Positions 34,790 to 46,047 of a stretch of 64,000 bases of DNA are shown here, in pieces. The notes beneath the pieces were generated by a model that made no database searches, was not told where the DNA came from, and was given only the letters and a program-made list of their open reading frames with translations. The position numbers were made by a program, and so were the translations under genes. The DNA is from an uncultured Pelagimonas sp. (GTDB lineage Bacteria; Pseudomonadota; Alphaproteobacteria; Rhodobacterales; Rhodobacteraceae): the NCBI GenBank assembly GCA_947497905.1, contig CANMIH010000002.1:62001-126000 (forward strand). The letters are read 5' to 3'. Within the stretch, counting starts at the first letter, position 1; every line of letters begins with the position of its first letter.

Positions 34790-35518
34790 TCAGCTTTTCA
34801 GCCAAAGCGCATCCGCACCCATTTTATCGACAAAAGCTCGATGCGCCGTTTGTTCGGCCTCGGTCAGCCGCGAGGGCAGGGGAGTTGGCCGTGGTTTTGG
34901 CCGCCAAACCTCACCGCTGTCCCCTACGGCTACAGTGCCACCTGATGACGTCAATCCAAAGTCAGGCTGTTTACCACCAATCAGCTCGAGATAAACATCT
35001 GCCAGAATTTCCGAGTCCAACAAAGCGCCGTGGAGCGTTCGTGACGTATTGTCGATCCCAAAGCGGCGACACAGGGCATCCAAAGATGCCGGCGATCCCG
35101 GAAAGCGCTTCCGCGCAATCGCCAAGGTATCGATGGCCCGATCAAAGGGGATCTCTGGCAAGCCCATCCATTTCAGCTCGGCATTCAAGAACTTCATGTC
35201 AAACGAAGCATTGTGGATCACCAGCTTGCTATCGCCAATGAAATCCAAAAACGCCTGACCACATTTCTTGAACACGGGTTTGTCTTTTAGAATAACCTCA
35301 CCGGGTTTGGGTGGACGCGGGCTCGCCAAAAGATCAGGTCCAATCCCGTGCACGCCAAAGGCCTCATCAGGCATACCCCGTTCGGGGTTTATGTATTGGT
35401 GATAGGTGTTGCCCGTCGGCACATGATTGAACAGTTCAACCGCCCCGATCTCGACAATCCGGTCGCCGCTGAACGGATCAAAGCCCGTTGTCTCGGTATC
35501 AAGTGCGATCTCACGCAT
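34790..35518 (-). CDS. dnaQ: DNA polymerase III epsilon subunit (proofreading exonuclease)
   Basis: 3'-5' exonuclease of the replicative polymerase. The 242-aa product shows Exo I (IALDTETTGFDPFSGDRIVE), Exo II (LVIHNASFDMKFLNAEL) and Exo III (LHGALLDSEILADVYLEL) motifs with the expected Asp, Glu and His residues. It is the last gene of the maf-aroE-coaE-dnaQ operon, which reads away from the proposed oriC, and it overlaps coaE by 8 bp. Confidence 0.96.
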   Translation of the reverse strand: MREIALDTETTGFDPFSGDRIVEIGAVELFNHVPTGNTYHQYINPERGMPDEAFGVHGIGPDLLASPRPPKPGEVILKDKPVFKKCGQAFLDFIGDSKLVIHNASFDMKFLNAELKWMGLPEIPFDRAIDTLAIARKRFPGSPASLDALCRRFGIDNTSRTLHGALLDSEILADVYLELIGGKQPDFGLTSSGGTVAVGDSGEVWRPKPRPTPLPSRLTEAEQTAHRAFVDKMGADALWLKS

Positions 35519-36104
35519 CGTCTAGCCTTGCTCTGATCTGCTCCACTACGGCCTGCACCTGTGCCTCAGCATGCGCAACCGTATCCGTCATAATGACATA
35601 ATCCGAACGCGCACATTTGTCTTCATTTGGCATCTGTCGCGCCAGAACCCGAGCCAGATCTGCCTCACTCATTGTGCCCCGATCCAACACACGCTGCTTT
35701 TGCAGCTCTGGCGACACCGAAACACAGGCCACCGCATCCATTTCTGCATTCCCACCGGTTTCAAACAACAATGGGATGTCGAAAACGCCAATTTTATCAG
35801 TGTTTTGCGCCACAAAATCAGCACGATCCTTCAACACCAGAGGATGAACAATCGCCTCAATCCGGGGCAGGGCGGTTGGGTCATTTGCAATGATCCCGCG
35901 CAGCGCATCCCGTGACACGGCTCCCTCGACAATGGCCGTGGGAAAAGCCTCTGACATTGGGGAAACAGCAGGTCCTCCGGCGGAATAGAGACGATGCACC
36001 GCCGCATCCGCATCCCAGACAACACATCCCAGTTTGGCAAACATCGCCGCCGTTGTGGATTTTCCCATGCCAATTGACCCGGTCAGGCCAAGTTTGAATC
36101 TCAT
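35511..36104 (-). CDS. coaE: Dephospho-CoA kinase
   Basis: Last step of coenzyme A synthesis: phosphorylates dephospho-CoA at the 3' hydroxyl. The 197-aa product has the Walker A motif LTGSIGMGKSTTAAMFAKLG, VVWDADAAVHRLYS and the helical lid region. It overlaps aroE upstream (4 bp) and dnaQ downstream (8 bp), so the four genes are probably one translationally coupled operon. Confidence 0.95.
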   Translation of the reverse strand: MRFKLGLTGSIGMGKSTTAAMFAKLGCVVWDADAAVHRLYSAGGPAVSPMSEAFPTAIVEGAVSRDALRGIIANDPTALPRIEAIVHPLVLKDRADFVAQNTDKIGVFDIPLLFETGGNAEMDAVACVSVSPELQKQRVLDRGTMSEADLARVLARQMPNEDKCARSDYVIMTDTVAHAEAQVQAVVEQIRARLDDA

Positions 36105-36934
36105 CGCAGAACCGCCGCGCGCGTGGCTTCATCCACCTCGGGACGGGTTCCAAACCAACGCTCAAATCCAGGAACAGCCTGGTGCAACAACATGCCCAAT
36201 CCATCCACAGTCTGACAGCCAGCCTCTTCCGCCTCTTTCAACAGGCGCGTTTGTAGCGGCGAATACACAAGGTCCGTGACCAACATATCGGCGGTCAACC
36301 CGTCCAATGGCACTCGAAAACGAGGTTTGCCGGTCATGCCAAGCGACGACGTGTTCACGACGGTTTTGCACCCTTCAATGATGTTTCCCCCCTGAACCCA
36401 ATCATGCACCTGAACGCGGTCGCCATATTCTTCTGCCAAACCCTCTGCTCGGGCGCGGGTCCGATTGGTCAGCCGAATTTCAGGAACGCCTACATCCAAC
36501 AAGGCGGCCAGGATCGCGCGAGCGGCACCGCCAGCGCCAAACACAACAGCGGGACCGGCAGAGGGATCCCAATCCGGAGCATTCTGGCGCAGATTTTCGA
36601 TAAACCCAAAGCCATCTGTGTTGTCCGCGTGGATCTGACCATCTTTTCGAAACACCAGTGTATTGGCCGCGCCAATCAACTGCGCCCGCTCTGACACGAT
36701 GTCCGCGATCTTCATCACCTTCTCCTTATACGGGAGGGTGACGTTCAAACCTACAAATCCAAGTTGTGGAAGAAGACGTAAAGTCTCCTCTAACTTGTCT
36801 TCCGGCACATCCATCGGAATATAGTGTCCGACAGCTCCATATTTGCGCAACCAATGCGAAAACAGGCGGGGCGACCGGGAGTGCACAATCGGAGATCCGA
36901 TCACACCGGCCAATGGAATACGATCTTGTGTCAT
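36101..36934 (-). CDS. aroE: Shikimate dehydrogenase
   Basis: NADPH-dependent reduction of 3-dehydroshikimate in aromatic amino acid synthesis. The 277-aa product has the substrate-binding [16 protein letters not shown], the catalytic region [15 protein letters not shown] with Lys, [13 protein letters not shown], and the nucleotide-binding [20 protein letters not shown]. It overlaps maf and coaE by 4 bp each. Confidence 0.96.
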   Translation of the reverse strand: MTQDRIPLAGVIGSPIVHSRSPRLFSHWLRKYGAVGHYIPMDVPEDKLEETLRLLPQLGFVGLNVTLPYKEKVMKIADIVSERAQLIGAANTLVFRKDGQIHADNTDGFGFIENLRQNAPDWDPSAGPAVVFGAGGAARAILAALLDVGVPEIRLTNRTRARAEGLAEEYGDRVQVHDWVQGGNIIEGCKTVVNTSSLGMTGKPRFRVPLDGLTADMLVTDLVYSPLQTRLLKEAEEAGCQTVDGLGMLLHQAVPGFERWFGTRPEVDEATRAAVLR

Positions 36935-37530
36935 GCTGGGATGATCCCCCGAAGTGACAAATTGTTCAAAAGTTCCAACAGAGGCAGCCCCAGAATGGTG
37001 AAATGATTGCCATCAACGCGTGAAAACAACCGGACACCTTCCTCTTCAAGCTTGTACCCCCCTACACTATCTCCAATACCGGGCCAGTTTCTGGTCAGAT
37101 AGTCTTCAAGATAGTCGTCCGAAAAATTGCGCATCGTCAGACGCGCTGGGGCCACATGGCGCCACACAGGTTCGCCATTTTCGTACAAAACTGCCGCAGA
37201 GAGCAGCTGATGCGGTTTTCCCCGCAAAAGTTTGAGTTGATCACGCGCCTGATCCATCGATTCTGGCTTAGAAAACACGCGTCCTTCAAAAGAAAGCACC
37301 TGATCGCAGCCCAAAACGAGAGAATCTGGCAATTTTTGCGCAACTTTCCGCGCCTTAGCCTCCGCCAGCGCATCCGCAAGATCCCGAGGCGTGGCCCCTT
37401 CCGCCTCCAAAGCGGCCTTAATCAGCTCTTCGTCGACACGTGACGATTCGATTCGAAGCCTCAGACCCGCAGATTCGAGCATCTGCGCGCGAATTTTTGA
37501 TCCAGAGGCGAGAACAAGGTCGGGATTCAT
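36931..37530 (-). CDS. maf: Maf-like nucleoside triphosphate pyrophosphatase
   Basis: Maf-family nucleotide pyrophosphatase that removes non-canonical nucleotides. The 199-aa product opens with [19 protein letters not shown] and carries [19 protein letters not shown] and the late [20 protein letters not shown]. The ATG at 37530 gives the conserved start but lacks a clear Shine-Dalgarno sequence. Upstream in-frame codons run into AT-rich DNA with a DnaA-like box, so I do not extend it. It is the first gene left of the proposed oriC. Confidence 0.94.
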   Translation of the reverse strand: MNPDLVLASGSKIRAQMLESAGLRLRIESSRVDEELIKAALEAEGATPRDLADALAEAKARKVAQKLPDSLVLGCDQVLSFEGRVFSKPESMDQARDQLKLLRGKPHQLLSAAVLYENGEPVWRHVAPARLTMRNFSDDYLEDYLTRNWPGIGDSVGGYKLEEEGVRLFSRVDGNHFTILGLPLLELLNNLSLRGIIPA

Positions 37531-38071
37531 GGGGATAAAACTGCGGGTAACTCTGTGTGGCTGTCTAAGCATGTTTCTGGGGAAAAAGCCCAAAGGTTGC
37601 AAGCTTGTGGATAGCTCAGACTTTGTGCCAGCCCTTCAATCCAGATGTTAGGCGAGGGATAAGGAAAACCTGTTCCGGTTGGCAGAATGGCCAAGCCCGT
37701 ACTTGCTCAGACAGTTATCCACGACAACGGGACTAACCTGAAAACCTCATAGACATATGTTATCATTGAACTTTCCGATCAAAGTTCAAAACACTTCCAA
37801 ATTTTTCCCAAAAATTACCCAAAGCTTAACGCCATGTGGATAGCCTAGGGGGGGATTCAATAATCCCCAGATCTTGGGCTTACTATCACTTCTAAATCCT
37901 TTTCTTTTTCTTAATTTTATAAAGAAAGTTTGATCTCTCTTCGCGTTCCACCTCCGAGATTGACTCACAGCCCAAGAATGCGTTACCCAAACGCCAACTC
38001 CAGTCCTGGAGAGATGTTTCCCATTCAAAGAAAGCATACGGCCCATCATTATGGGTCCGTTACGGTATGGC
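37531..38071. other. Candidate chromosomal replication origin (oriC)
   Basis: The only long non-coding stretch in the window, between divergent maf and rho. Three DnaA-box-like 9-mers differ from TTATCCACA or its complement at one base: TGTGGATAG at 37606-37614, TTATCCACG at 37715-37723 and TGTGGATAG at 37835-37843. Two TTACCCAAA 9-mers (37815 and 37983) may be weak boxes. AT-rich segments at 37738-37830 and 37888-37932 could be unwinding elements. GATTC (37854) and GACTC (37962) are potential CcrM methylation sites. A CtrA-like box is at 37815-37830. Genes on both sides read away from the region. In Caulobacter, oriC lies in the comparable neighbourhood near maf/aroE/coaE/dnaQ and the mnmG-rsmG-parAB genes. 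The promoters of maf and rho must also lie here. Confidence 0.7.
37815..37830. promoter_or_regulatory. CtrA-box-like site in the candidate origin
   Basis: TTAC, seven bases, then TTAAC. This matches TTAA-N7-TTAAC at all but one base, and it ends 5 bp before the third DnaA-like box. In Caulobacter, CtrA represses oriC by binding such sites. Whether that holds in this lineage is unknown. Confidence 0.3.
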
Positions 38072-39343
38072 ATGAGCGAAGAAAGACTGAATCTGGCCGA
38101 TCTTAAGGCAAAAAGCCCCAAAGATCTGTTGGCAATGGCCGAAGAGCTGGAAATCGAAAACGCCTCGACGATGCGAAAAGGCGAAATGATGTTCCAGATT
38201 CTGCGTGAACGCGCCGATGATGGCTGGGACATCTATGGAGATGGTGTTCTCGAAGTTCTTCAGGATGGTTTTGGCTTTTTGCGCTCGCCTGAGGCGAACT
38301 ATCTGCCGGGTCCAGACGACATCTATGTATCTCCCGAGATGATCCGCAAACATTCATTGCGCACCGGGGACACCATCGATGGATTGATGCGTGAACCAGA
38401 GAATGACGAACGTTACTTTGCTCTGATCACGGTCACGAAGATCAACTTTGAAGAGCCTGAGAAAGCTCGTCATAAAATTGCCTTCGACAACCTGACGCCT
38501 CTGTATCCCGAAGAGCGTCTGAAAATGGAAATCGAAGACCCGACCATCAAAGATCGCTCCGCCCGGATCATTGATCTGGTGTCGCCTATTGGAAAAGGCC
38601 AGCGGTCTTTGATCGTTGCGCCGCCGCGTACGGGTAAAACCGTTCTGCTTCAGAACATCGCGCACTCGATCGAGAAAAATCACCCCGAGTGTTATCTGAT
38701 CGTTCTTCTGATTGACGAACGCCCGGAAGAAGTCACGGACATGCAGCGTTCCGTTAAAGGCGAAGTTGTTAGCTCAACCTTTGATGAACCTGCGGGCCGT
38801 CACGTAGCGGTCTCGGAAATGGTGATTGAAAAGGCCAAACGGCTTGTCGAGCACAAACGAGATGTTGTGATCTTGCTTGATTCGATCACACGACTTGGTC
38901 GTGCTTTCAACACCGTGGTACCATCGTCCGGTAAAGTACTAACCGGTGGTGTTGACGCCAACGCGCTTCAAAGACCCAAGCGTTTCTTCGGTGCGGCGCG
39001 AAACATTGAAGAAGGTGGGTCGTTGACCATCATCGCCACCGCGCTGATCGATACCGGAAGCCGTATGGACGAAGTTATCTTTGAAGAATTCAAAGGTACG
39101 GGGAACTCGGAAATCGTTCTGGATCGTAAAGTTGCCGACAAACGCGTGTTCCCAGCCATCGACATCCTCAAATCGGGTACCCGGAAAGAGGATCTCCTGG
39201 TCGACAAGATCGATTTGCAGAAAACCTATGTTCTGCGTCGTATCTTGAACCCTATGGGGACAACAGATGGCATCGAATTCTTGATTTCGAAGTTGAAGCA
39301 GACCAAATCCAATTCAGACTTCTTCGACTCGATGAACACCTAA
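38072..39343 (+). CDS. rho: Transcription termination factor Rho
   Basis: Hexameric RNA helicase that ends transcription at C-rich sites. The 423-aa product has the Rho N-terminal helix bundle ([20 protein letters not shown]), the cold-shock RNA-binding fold ([20 protein letters not shown]) and the ATPase core with Walker A ([20 protein letters not shown]) and [13 protein letters not shown]. The ATG at 38072 gives the typical [11 protein letters not shown] start. It is the first gene right of the proposed oriC and probably co-transcribed with mnmE 6 bp downstream. Confidence 0.97.
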   Translation: MSEERLNLADLKAKSPKDLLAMAEELEIENASTMRKGEMMFQILRERADDGWDIYGDGVLEVLQDGFGFLRSPEANYLPGPDDIYVSPEMIRKHSLRTGDTIDGLMREPENDERYFALITVTKINFEEPEKARHKIAFDNLTPLYPEERLKMEIEDPTIKDRSARIIDLVSPIGKGQRSLIVAPPRTGKTVLLQNIAHSIEKNHPECYLIVLLIDERPEEVTDMQRSVKGEVVSSTFDEPAGRHVAVSEMVIEKAKRLVEHKRDVVILLDSITRLGRAFNTVVPSSGKVLTGGVDANALQRPKRFFGAARNIEEGGSLTIIATALIDTGSRMDEVIFEEFKGTGNSEIVLDRKVADKRVFPAIDILKSGTRKEDLLVDKIDLQKTYVLRRILNPMGTTDGIEFLISKLKQTKSNSDFFDSMNT

Positions 39344-39349
39344 CCCGCT

Positions 39350-40630
39350 ATGGATACCATTTTCGCCCTGGCGACCGCCCCCGGCAAAGCTGGGGTTTCG
39401 GTCATTCGGATCTCGGGGCCGTTGGCCTTTGACACGGCGCGCGCTTTGGCAGGTGATCTGCCATCGCCGCGCCGTGCGGCGTTGCGCGTGTTAACTGACA
39501 AAAACGACCGACATCTCGATGATGCCTTGGTTCTCCGGTTTGACGCCGGCAGTAGTTTTACGGGCGAAGATGTTATCGAGTTACAGGTTCATGGCAGCGT
39601 TGCTGTCATATCTGCTGTTTTAGGTGAGTTAGGGTCGATATCTGGGCTTCGTTTAGCGGAACCTGGTGAATTTACCCGACGCGCATTTGAAAATGGTGCA
39701 ATGGATCTGACCCAGGTCGAAGCGCTTTCGGATCTGATCGAATCGGAAACTGAAGTGCAGCGACAGCAGGCATTGCGTGTCTTATCCGGTGAGCTTGGGG
39801 ATCGCGTGGATGGCTGGCGTCGCGATATTGTTCGTGCGGCGTCTCTAATTGAGGCAACGATCGATTTTGCGGACGAAGATGTTCCTGTAGATGTTACCCC
39901 CGAGGTGTTCGGCCTCTTAGAAACGGTAACAACTTCAATATCAAATGAACTCAAAGGGTTAAGTGCCTCTGAGCGTGTGAGATCCGGATTTGAGATTGCC
40001 ATTGTCGGTCCACCAAACGCCGGAAAATCAACGTTATTGAATTATCTCGCTGGCCGTGACGCAGCCATCACATCAGATATCGCAGGTACAACACGCGATG
40101 TGATCGAAGTTCAGATGAATGTCTCCGGACTTCCAGTGACCTTCCTTGATACCGCTGGTTTGCGAGACACGGATGATGTGGTTGAATCGATCGGTGTAGA
40201 GCGCGCGAAGAATCGGGCCCTAGCCGCAGACCTAAGAATTCATCTGGTTCCAAATGGGGAAGAGCCGCTTATTGAGGTATCGGATCAAGACCTCGTTCGG
40301 CAGGCTAAGTGTGATGAAATTTCTGATTTTGGCGTCTCAGGCAAAACTGGGGCAGGGGTCCCAGAATTGCTGACCAAAGTTAGTGAGGTTCTTTCAGCTC
40401 GTGTGGCGAGATCAAGTTTGGTGAGCCGTGAACGCCATCGACTTGTTTTGGAGCACGGACTTGAATGTCTCACCCGTGCTTTGGAGCTTTTACGACTCGG
40501 TCCTGAGGCCTATGATATCACCAGCGAAGAAATTCGCTCAGCTGTCATCAACTTAGAATCTTTGTTGGGTCGAGTTGATGTTGAACATCTTTTGGATGAG
40601 ATTTTCGCAAATTTCTGCGTCGGAAAATGA
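39350..40630 (+). CDS. mnmE: tRNA modification GTPase MnmE
   Basis: With MnmG it modifies the wobble uridine (cmnm5U) of certain tRNAs. The 426-aa product has the N-terminal folate-binding domain (MDTIFALATAPGKAGVSVIR), the G domain with GPPNAGKSTLLNYLAGRDAA, switch region IAGTTRDVIEV and DTAGLRDT. It ends with FCVGK, the active-site CxGK motif at its proper place. It is somewhat short for the family (about 450 aa). mnmG follows after 3 bp. Confidence 0.97.
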   Translation: MDTIFALATAPGKAGVSVIRISGPLAFDTARALAGDLPSPRRAALRVLTDKNDRHLDDALVLRFDAGSSFTGEDVIELQVHGSVAVISAVLGELGSISGLRLAEPGEFTRRAFENGAMDLTQVEALSDLIESETEVQRQQALRVLSGELGDRVDGWRRDIVRAASLIEATIDFADEDVPVDVTPEVFGLLETVTTSISNELKGLSASERVRSGFEIAIVGPPNAGKSTLLNYLAGRDAAITSDIAGTTRDVIEVQMNVSGLPVTFLDTAGLRDTDDVVESIGVERAKNRALAADLRIHLVPNGEEPLIEVSDQDLVRQAKCDEISDFGVSGKTGAGVPELLTKVSEVLSARVARSSLVSRERHRLVLEHGLECLTRALELLRLGPEAYDITSEEIRSAVINLESLLGRVDVEHLLDEIFANFCVGK

Positions 40631-40633
40631 GGA

Positions 40634-42508
<1,875 letters not shown>

Positions 42509-42510
42509 GT

Positions 42511-43143
42511 ATGAGCTCTGCTAAGGACGTCGGAGTCAATGTTTCACGTGAAACATTGGAGCGGCTGGAACACTATCTGGCTCTTCTGAATAAATGGAAC
42601 CCAAAGATCAATCTTGTTTCTCCCAACACGTTGGCCGAAGCATGGGCACGTCACTTCGTGGATTCCGCACAAATCTTCAATCTAGCTCCTGAAAACACCA
42701 CTTCTTGGGTAGATCTCGGGACCGGGGGCGGATTTCCCGGCATGGTGGTTGCCATTCTAGGTAAAGAGTTGAATCCAGATCTCGAAGTTTCCATGGTTGA
42801 AAGCGACGTGCGCAAATGTGCCTTCCTGCGAACTGTTGCTCGAGAAACTGGTATCAACGCAACGGTCTACAATAAGCGGATTGAGGCGGTCGATCCCCTT
42901 AATGCTGATGTTGTCTCGGCTCGTGCCCTGGCCGCACTGCCTCTGTTACTAGAGTTGTCCACAAGGCACATAAAAAACGGTGGAAAACTGCTCTTTCCTA
43001 AGGGAATGCGGTGGAAATCTGAGGTGGAAGAGGCCCGCAAGTCATGGACCTTTGCCCTTGAAAATCATACAAGTGTAACCGACCCCAATGCTGTAATATT
43101 GGAAATCGGAGAGATCACACATGTCGGATTTGACGCGTCCTAA
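42511..43143 (+). CDS. rsmG: 16S rRNA (guanine-N7) methyltransferase RsmG
   Basis: Methylates G527 of 16S rRNA with S-adenosylmethionine. The 210-aa product has LLNKWNPKINLVSPN, the SAM motif WVDLGTGGGFPGMVVAIL, and EVSMVESDVRKCAFLRTVAR. Near the N terminus the residues NVSRETLE are encoded by a perfect parS. The 3' end overlaps parA by 23 bp, which ties translation of the two. Confidence 0.96.
   Translation: MSSAKDVGVNVSRETLERLEHYLALLNKWNPKINLVSPNTLAEAWARHFVDSAQIFNLAPENTTSWVDLGTGGGFPGMVVAILGKELNPDLEVSMVESDVRKCAFLRTVARETGINATVYNKRIEAVDPLNADVVSARALAALPLLLELSTRHIKNGGKLLFPKGMRWKSEVEEARKSWTFALENHTSVTDPNAVILEIGEITHVGFDAS
42540..42555. promoter_or_regulatory. Second parS site, inside rsmG
   Basis: TGTTTCACGTGAAACA, identical to the first site, 1.9 kb further right and about 0.6 kb from parA. 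Confidence 0.95.
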
Positions 43144-43930
43144 GGCACCAAAGATCATTGCGGTGGCTAATCAGAAAGGGGGCGTAGGGAAGACAACAAC
43201 AACCATCAATCTCGGCGCCGCGTTGTCTGAAATGGGCAACAAGGTGCTTGTTGTCGATCTCGATCCTCAGGGAAACGCATCCACGGGTCTCGGTATTGAG
43301 CTGGATGATCGCGAATTTACCACATACGATCTCTTGCTTGATGACGTTGATCTTGACCAGGTTATTCTCAAGACAACCACAAACAATTTATCTTTGATCC
43401 CGGCCACGGTTGATCTGTCTTCCGCAGATATTGAGCTTATGGCGAATGAAAAGCGAAGCTTTCTGCTGCATGATGCGCTGAGACAGCATGCCATAGATTC
43501 CTTCGCCTTTGATTACATCCTGATCGACTGTCCGCCCTCGCTAAACCTTTTGACGGTCAACGCCATGGTCGCTGCCAATTCGGTTCTTGTGCCGCTTCAG
43601 AGTGAGTTTTTTGCGCTTGAGGGCCTGTCTCAGCTGATGTTGACCATTCGAGAGGTTCGTCAGTCTGCAAACCCCAGGCTGCGGATCGAGGGTGTTGTTC
43701 TGACGATGTACGACAAGCGGAACAATCTCTCGCAACAGGTTGAAGCAGATGCGCGCAGCAATCTGGGTGATCTGGTCTTTAGTTCCGTTATTCCAAGAAA
43801 TGTCCGCGTCAGCGAAGCACCGTCTTATGCTGTGCCGGTTTTGTCTTATGACACCGCCTCAAAAGGGGCCGAGGCCTACCGAGCCTTGGCCGTCGAACTG
43901 ATCAATAATAACGATAAGCTTGCTGCATAA
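43121..43930 (+). CDS. parA: Chromosome partitioning ATPase ParA
   Basis: Walker-type ATPase that moves ParB-parS complexes. The 269-aa product has the deviant Walker A KGGVGKTTTTINLGAAL, VVDLDPQGNASTGLGIELDD, and DYILIDCPPSLNLLTVNAMV. The ATG at 43121 lies within rsmG and gives MSDLTRPKAPKIIAVANQ. parB follows 26 bp downstream. Confidence 0.97.
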   Translation: MSDLTRPKAPKIIAVANQKGGVGKTTTTINLGAALSEMGNKVLVVDLDPQGNASTGLGIELDDREFTTYDLLLDDVDLDQVILKTTTNNLSLIPATVDLSSADIELMANEKRSFLLHDALRQHAIDSFAFDYILIDCPPSLNLLTVNAMVAANSVLVPLQSEFFALEGLSQLMLTIREVRQSANPRLRIEGVVLTMYDKRNNLSQQVEADARSNLGDLVFSSVIPRNVRVSEAPSYAVPVLSYDTASKGAEAYRALAVELINNNDKLAA

Positions 43931-43956
43931 GCGGGCTAAGCACGGAGGCAATAACA

Positions 43957-44862
43957 ATGGCAGAAAAGAAAGAACCTCGCCGCGGTCTTGGCCGTGGATT
44001 GTCCGCACTTATGGCAGATGTAGCACCTAATCCCGCCGACGAAGCGTCGGAAGCTCCGCGCCGCCCTGATCGGGTGGTGCCGATTGAAAAACTAAACCCC
44101 AACCCCGACCAGCCGCGTCGCACCTTTACGCAAGAACATTTGGATGATCTTGCAAACTCGATCCGGACCAAGGGCATCATTCAGCCTCTGATCGTGCGCC
44201 CGGATCCACGCAGTGCAGGGGACTTTGAAATTGTCGCGGGTGAACGTCGTTGGCGTGCGGCTCAGATGGCCAAGCTGCACGAGGTTCCGATCATTGTGCG
44301 CGACTTCGATGATGTCGAAGTTCTCGAAGTGGCGATCATCGAAAACATTCAACGCGCTGACCTAAACGCTATCGAAGAGGCGGCGGGCTATAAGCAGTTG
44401 ATGTTCAAGTTTGGGCACACTCAGGAAAAGCTTGCCGAAGCTTTGGGCAAAAGCCGCAGCCATATCGCCAACTTGATGCGTCTTCTAAATCTTCCTGATC
44501 CAGTCCAGGAAATGGTGACAGATGGAGAGCTGAGCGCGGGTCATGCCCGTGCTTTGATCACAGCACCAGATCCTGAGTTTCTGGCCAAGACGGTGGTGGC
44601 GAAAGGGCTGTCGGTACGCGAGACCGAGAAGCTTGCCAAATCGGCGTCTGAGCCGTCGAAGCCCAAAAAGCCGGTCGAGAACAAGATGTCGTCTGCTAAG
44701 GACGCAGACACCATCGCGCTCGAAGGCGATTTGTCTGCAGCTCTAAGCATGAAGGTCAGTATCGATCACAAGGCCGGTAGCGAAGCCGGTAAAATCAGTA
44801 TCTCGTACACTACGCTGGATGAGCTGGACACGCTCTGCGCCGTACTTAGCGCAGCGCGCTGA
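43957..44862 (+). CDS. parB: Chromosome partitioning protein ParB
   Basis: CTP-dependent DNA clamp that loads at parS. The 301-aa product has the N-terminal RRGLGRGLSALMAD, the catalytic/CTP-binding core VAGERRWRAAQMAKLHEVPI and ENIQRADLNAIEEAAGY, and the helix-turn-helix GKSRSHIANLMRLLNLPD. The C-terminal part (TLDELDTLCAVLSAAR) mediates dimerisation. Its stop abuts the convergent hemW stop with no gap and no visible terminator. Confidence 0.97.
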   Translation: MAEKKEPRRGLGRGLSALMADVAPNPADEASEAPRRPDRVVPIEKLNPNPDQPRRTFTQEHLDDLANSIRTKGIIQPLIVRPDPRSAGDFEIVAGERRWRAAQMAKLHEVPIIVRDFDDVEVLEVAIIENIQRADLNAIEEAAGYKQLMFKFGHTQEKLAEALGKSRSHIANLMRLLNLPDPVQEMVTDGELSAGHARALITAPDPEFLAKTVVAKGLSVRETEKLAKSASEPSKPKKPVENKMSSAKDADTIALEGDLSAALSMKVSIDHKAGSEAGKISISYTTLDELDTLCAVLSAAR

Positions 44863-46047
44863 TCAGGGCATCAACTCGGGAATAATCGAGTTCAGAACCA
44901 AACGGCCACGCGGCGTCGCCCCAAGGGTGGCGCCGTTTTGCCAAAGTAGGCCTAGGTCAATCAGATGGTCTATCTCGTCTTGGGGTAGGGCACTTCCACT
45001 AAGTTTACGCACACGCGCCGTATCTATACCATCAAGAATACGAAGCCCCATCATGATGTATTCCGAAGCCTGATCATCCCCGGTCAGTGACTCAAACTCA
45101 ACATCCGCAGAGCCGGCTTCTGCCATCTCAATCCACTTGCCGGGCTGCATCGCTGCGACGGTGGCATATTTCTGGCCACCCAGTGTCACGCGACCATGCG
45201 CTCCTGGGCCAACACCGACATAGTCACCATAGTTCCAGTAGATCAGGTTATGGCGCGATTCTGCGCCGGGACGGGCATGGTTCGACACTTCGTAGGCGGG
45301 CATGCCCGCAGCGTCACAGAGCTCTTGTGTGAGATCATACATGTCGGCACCAAGGTCTTCCCCCGGCAGCCCGCGCAGCTTGCCGCGTTGAGCGCGATCG
45401 AAGAACGCGGTGCCTTGTTCAATGGTGAGCTGATACATCGACAGATGGTCGACAGCCATGGACAAAGCTTCGGTGAGCTCAGATCGCCAGGCCTCAAGCG
45501 ACTGGTCTTGCCGGGCATAGATCAGGTCAAAGCTAACCCGATCAAATTGGTTGCGCGCAATGTCAAAGGCCGCGCGGGCCTCATCGACATCATGCAACCT
45601 TCCAAGACGCCGCAGATCGTTGGAATTCAGAGACTGAACCCCCAGAGAAACGCGATTGACGCCTGCGTCAGCAAAGCCGCGAAAGCGTGCTGCCTCGACG
45701 GATCTTGGATTGGCTTCCAGCGAAATCTCAATGTCGTTCGCCCAGACCCAATCGTCTCGGGTCGCCTCCAACACGGCGTTCACCGTTTCGGGCAACATCA
45801 AAGAGGGCGTGCCACCGCCGAAAAAGATCGACCGCAGAACACGCCCTTTGGTTTTTGCAGAGTACCGACGAACCTCAGCGGCCAGGGCTTTGGCCCATCG
45901 GTCTTGATCAATGAACCGGGTTACATGACTGTTGAAGTCGCAATAGGGGCACTTGGCCTCACAAAATGGCCAATGGACATAGAGCCCGAAACCGCCCGCT
46001 TGCCAGTCTTCAGTCAAAGCAACCCGCCACAAATTTTGCAAATGCAT
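44863..46047 (-). CDS. hemW: HemW-type radical SAM haem chaperone
   Basis: Radical SAM protein long annotated as oxygen-independent coproporphyrinogen oxidase; HemW proteins instead bind haem and donate it to acceptors. The N-terminal [20 protein letters not shown] has the CxxxCxxC cluster motif, followed by [12 protein letters not shown] and [10 protein letters not shown]. The ATG at 46047 overlaps rdgB by 38 bp and has no clear ribosome binding site. A TTG at 46017, overlapping the rdgB stop by 8 bp, would give a typical short leader and may be the true start. It is third in rph-rdgB-hemW. Confidence 0.92.
   Translation of the reverse strand: MHLQNLWRVALTEDWQAGGFGLYVHWPFCEAKCPYCDFNSHVTRFIDQDRWAKALAAEVRRYSAKTKGRVLRSIFFGGGTPSLMLPETVNAVLEATRDDWVWANDIEISLEANPRSVEAARFRGFADAGVNRVSLGVQSLNSNDLRRLGRLHDVDEARAAFDIARNQFDRVSFDLIYARQDQSLEAWRSELTEALSMAVDHLSMYQLTIEQGTAFFDRAQRGKLRGLPGEDLGADMYDLTQELCDAAGMPAYEVSNHARPGAESRHNLIYWNYGDYVGVGPGAHGRVTLGGQKYATVAAMQPGKWIEMAEAGSADVEFESLTGDDQASEYIMMGLRILDGIDTARVRKLSGSALPQDEIDHLIDLGLLWQNGATLGATPRGRLVLNSIIPELMP

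Noticed and set aside
37786-38232. Open frame on the minus strand across the candidate origin and the start of rho
   Set aside because: Overlaps rho in antisense, starts inside rho and has no ribosome binding site; the region is better explained as origin and promoter.
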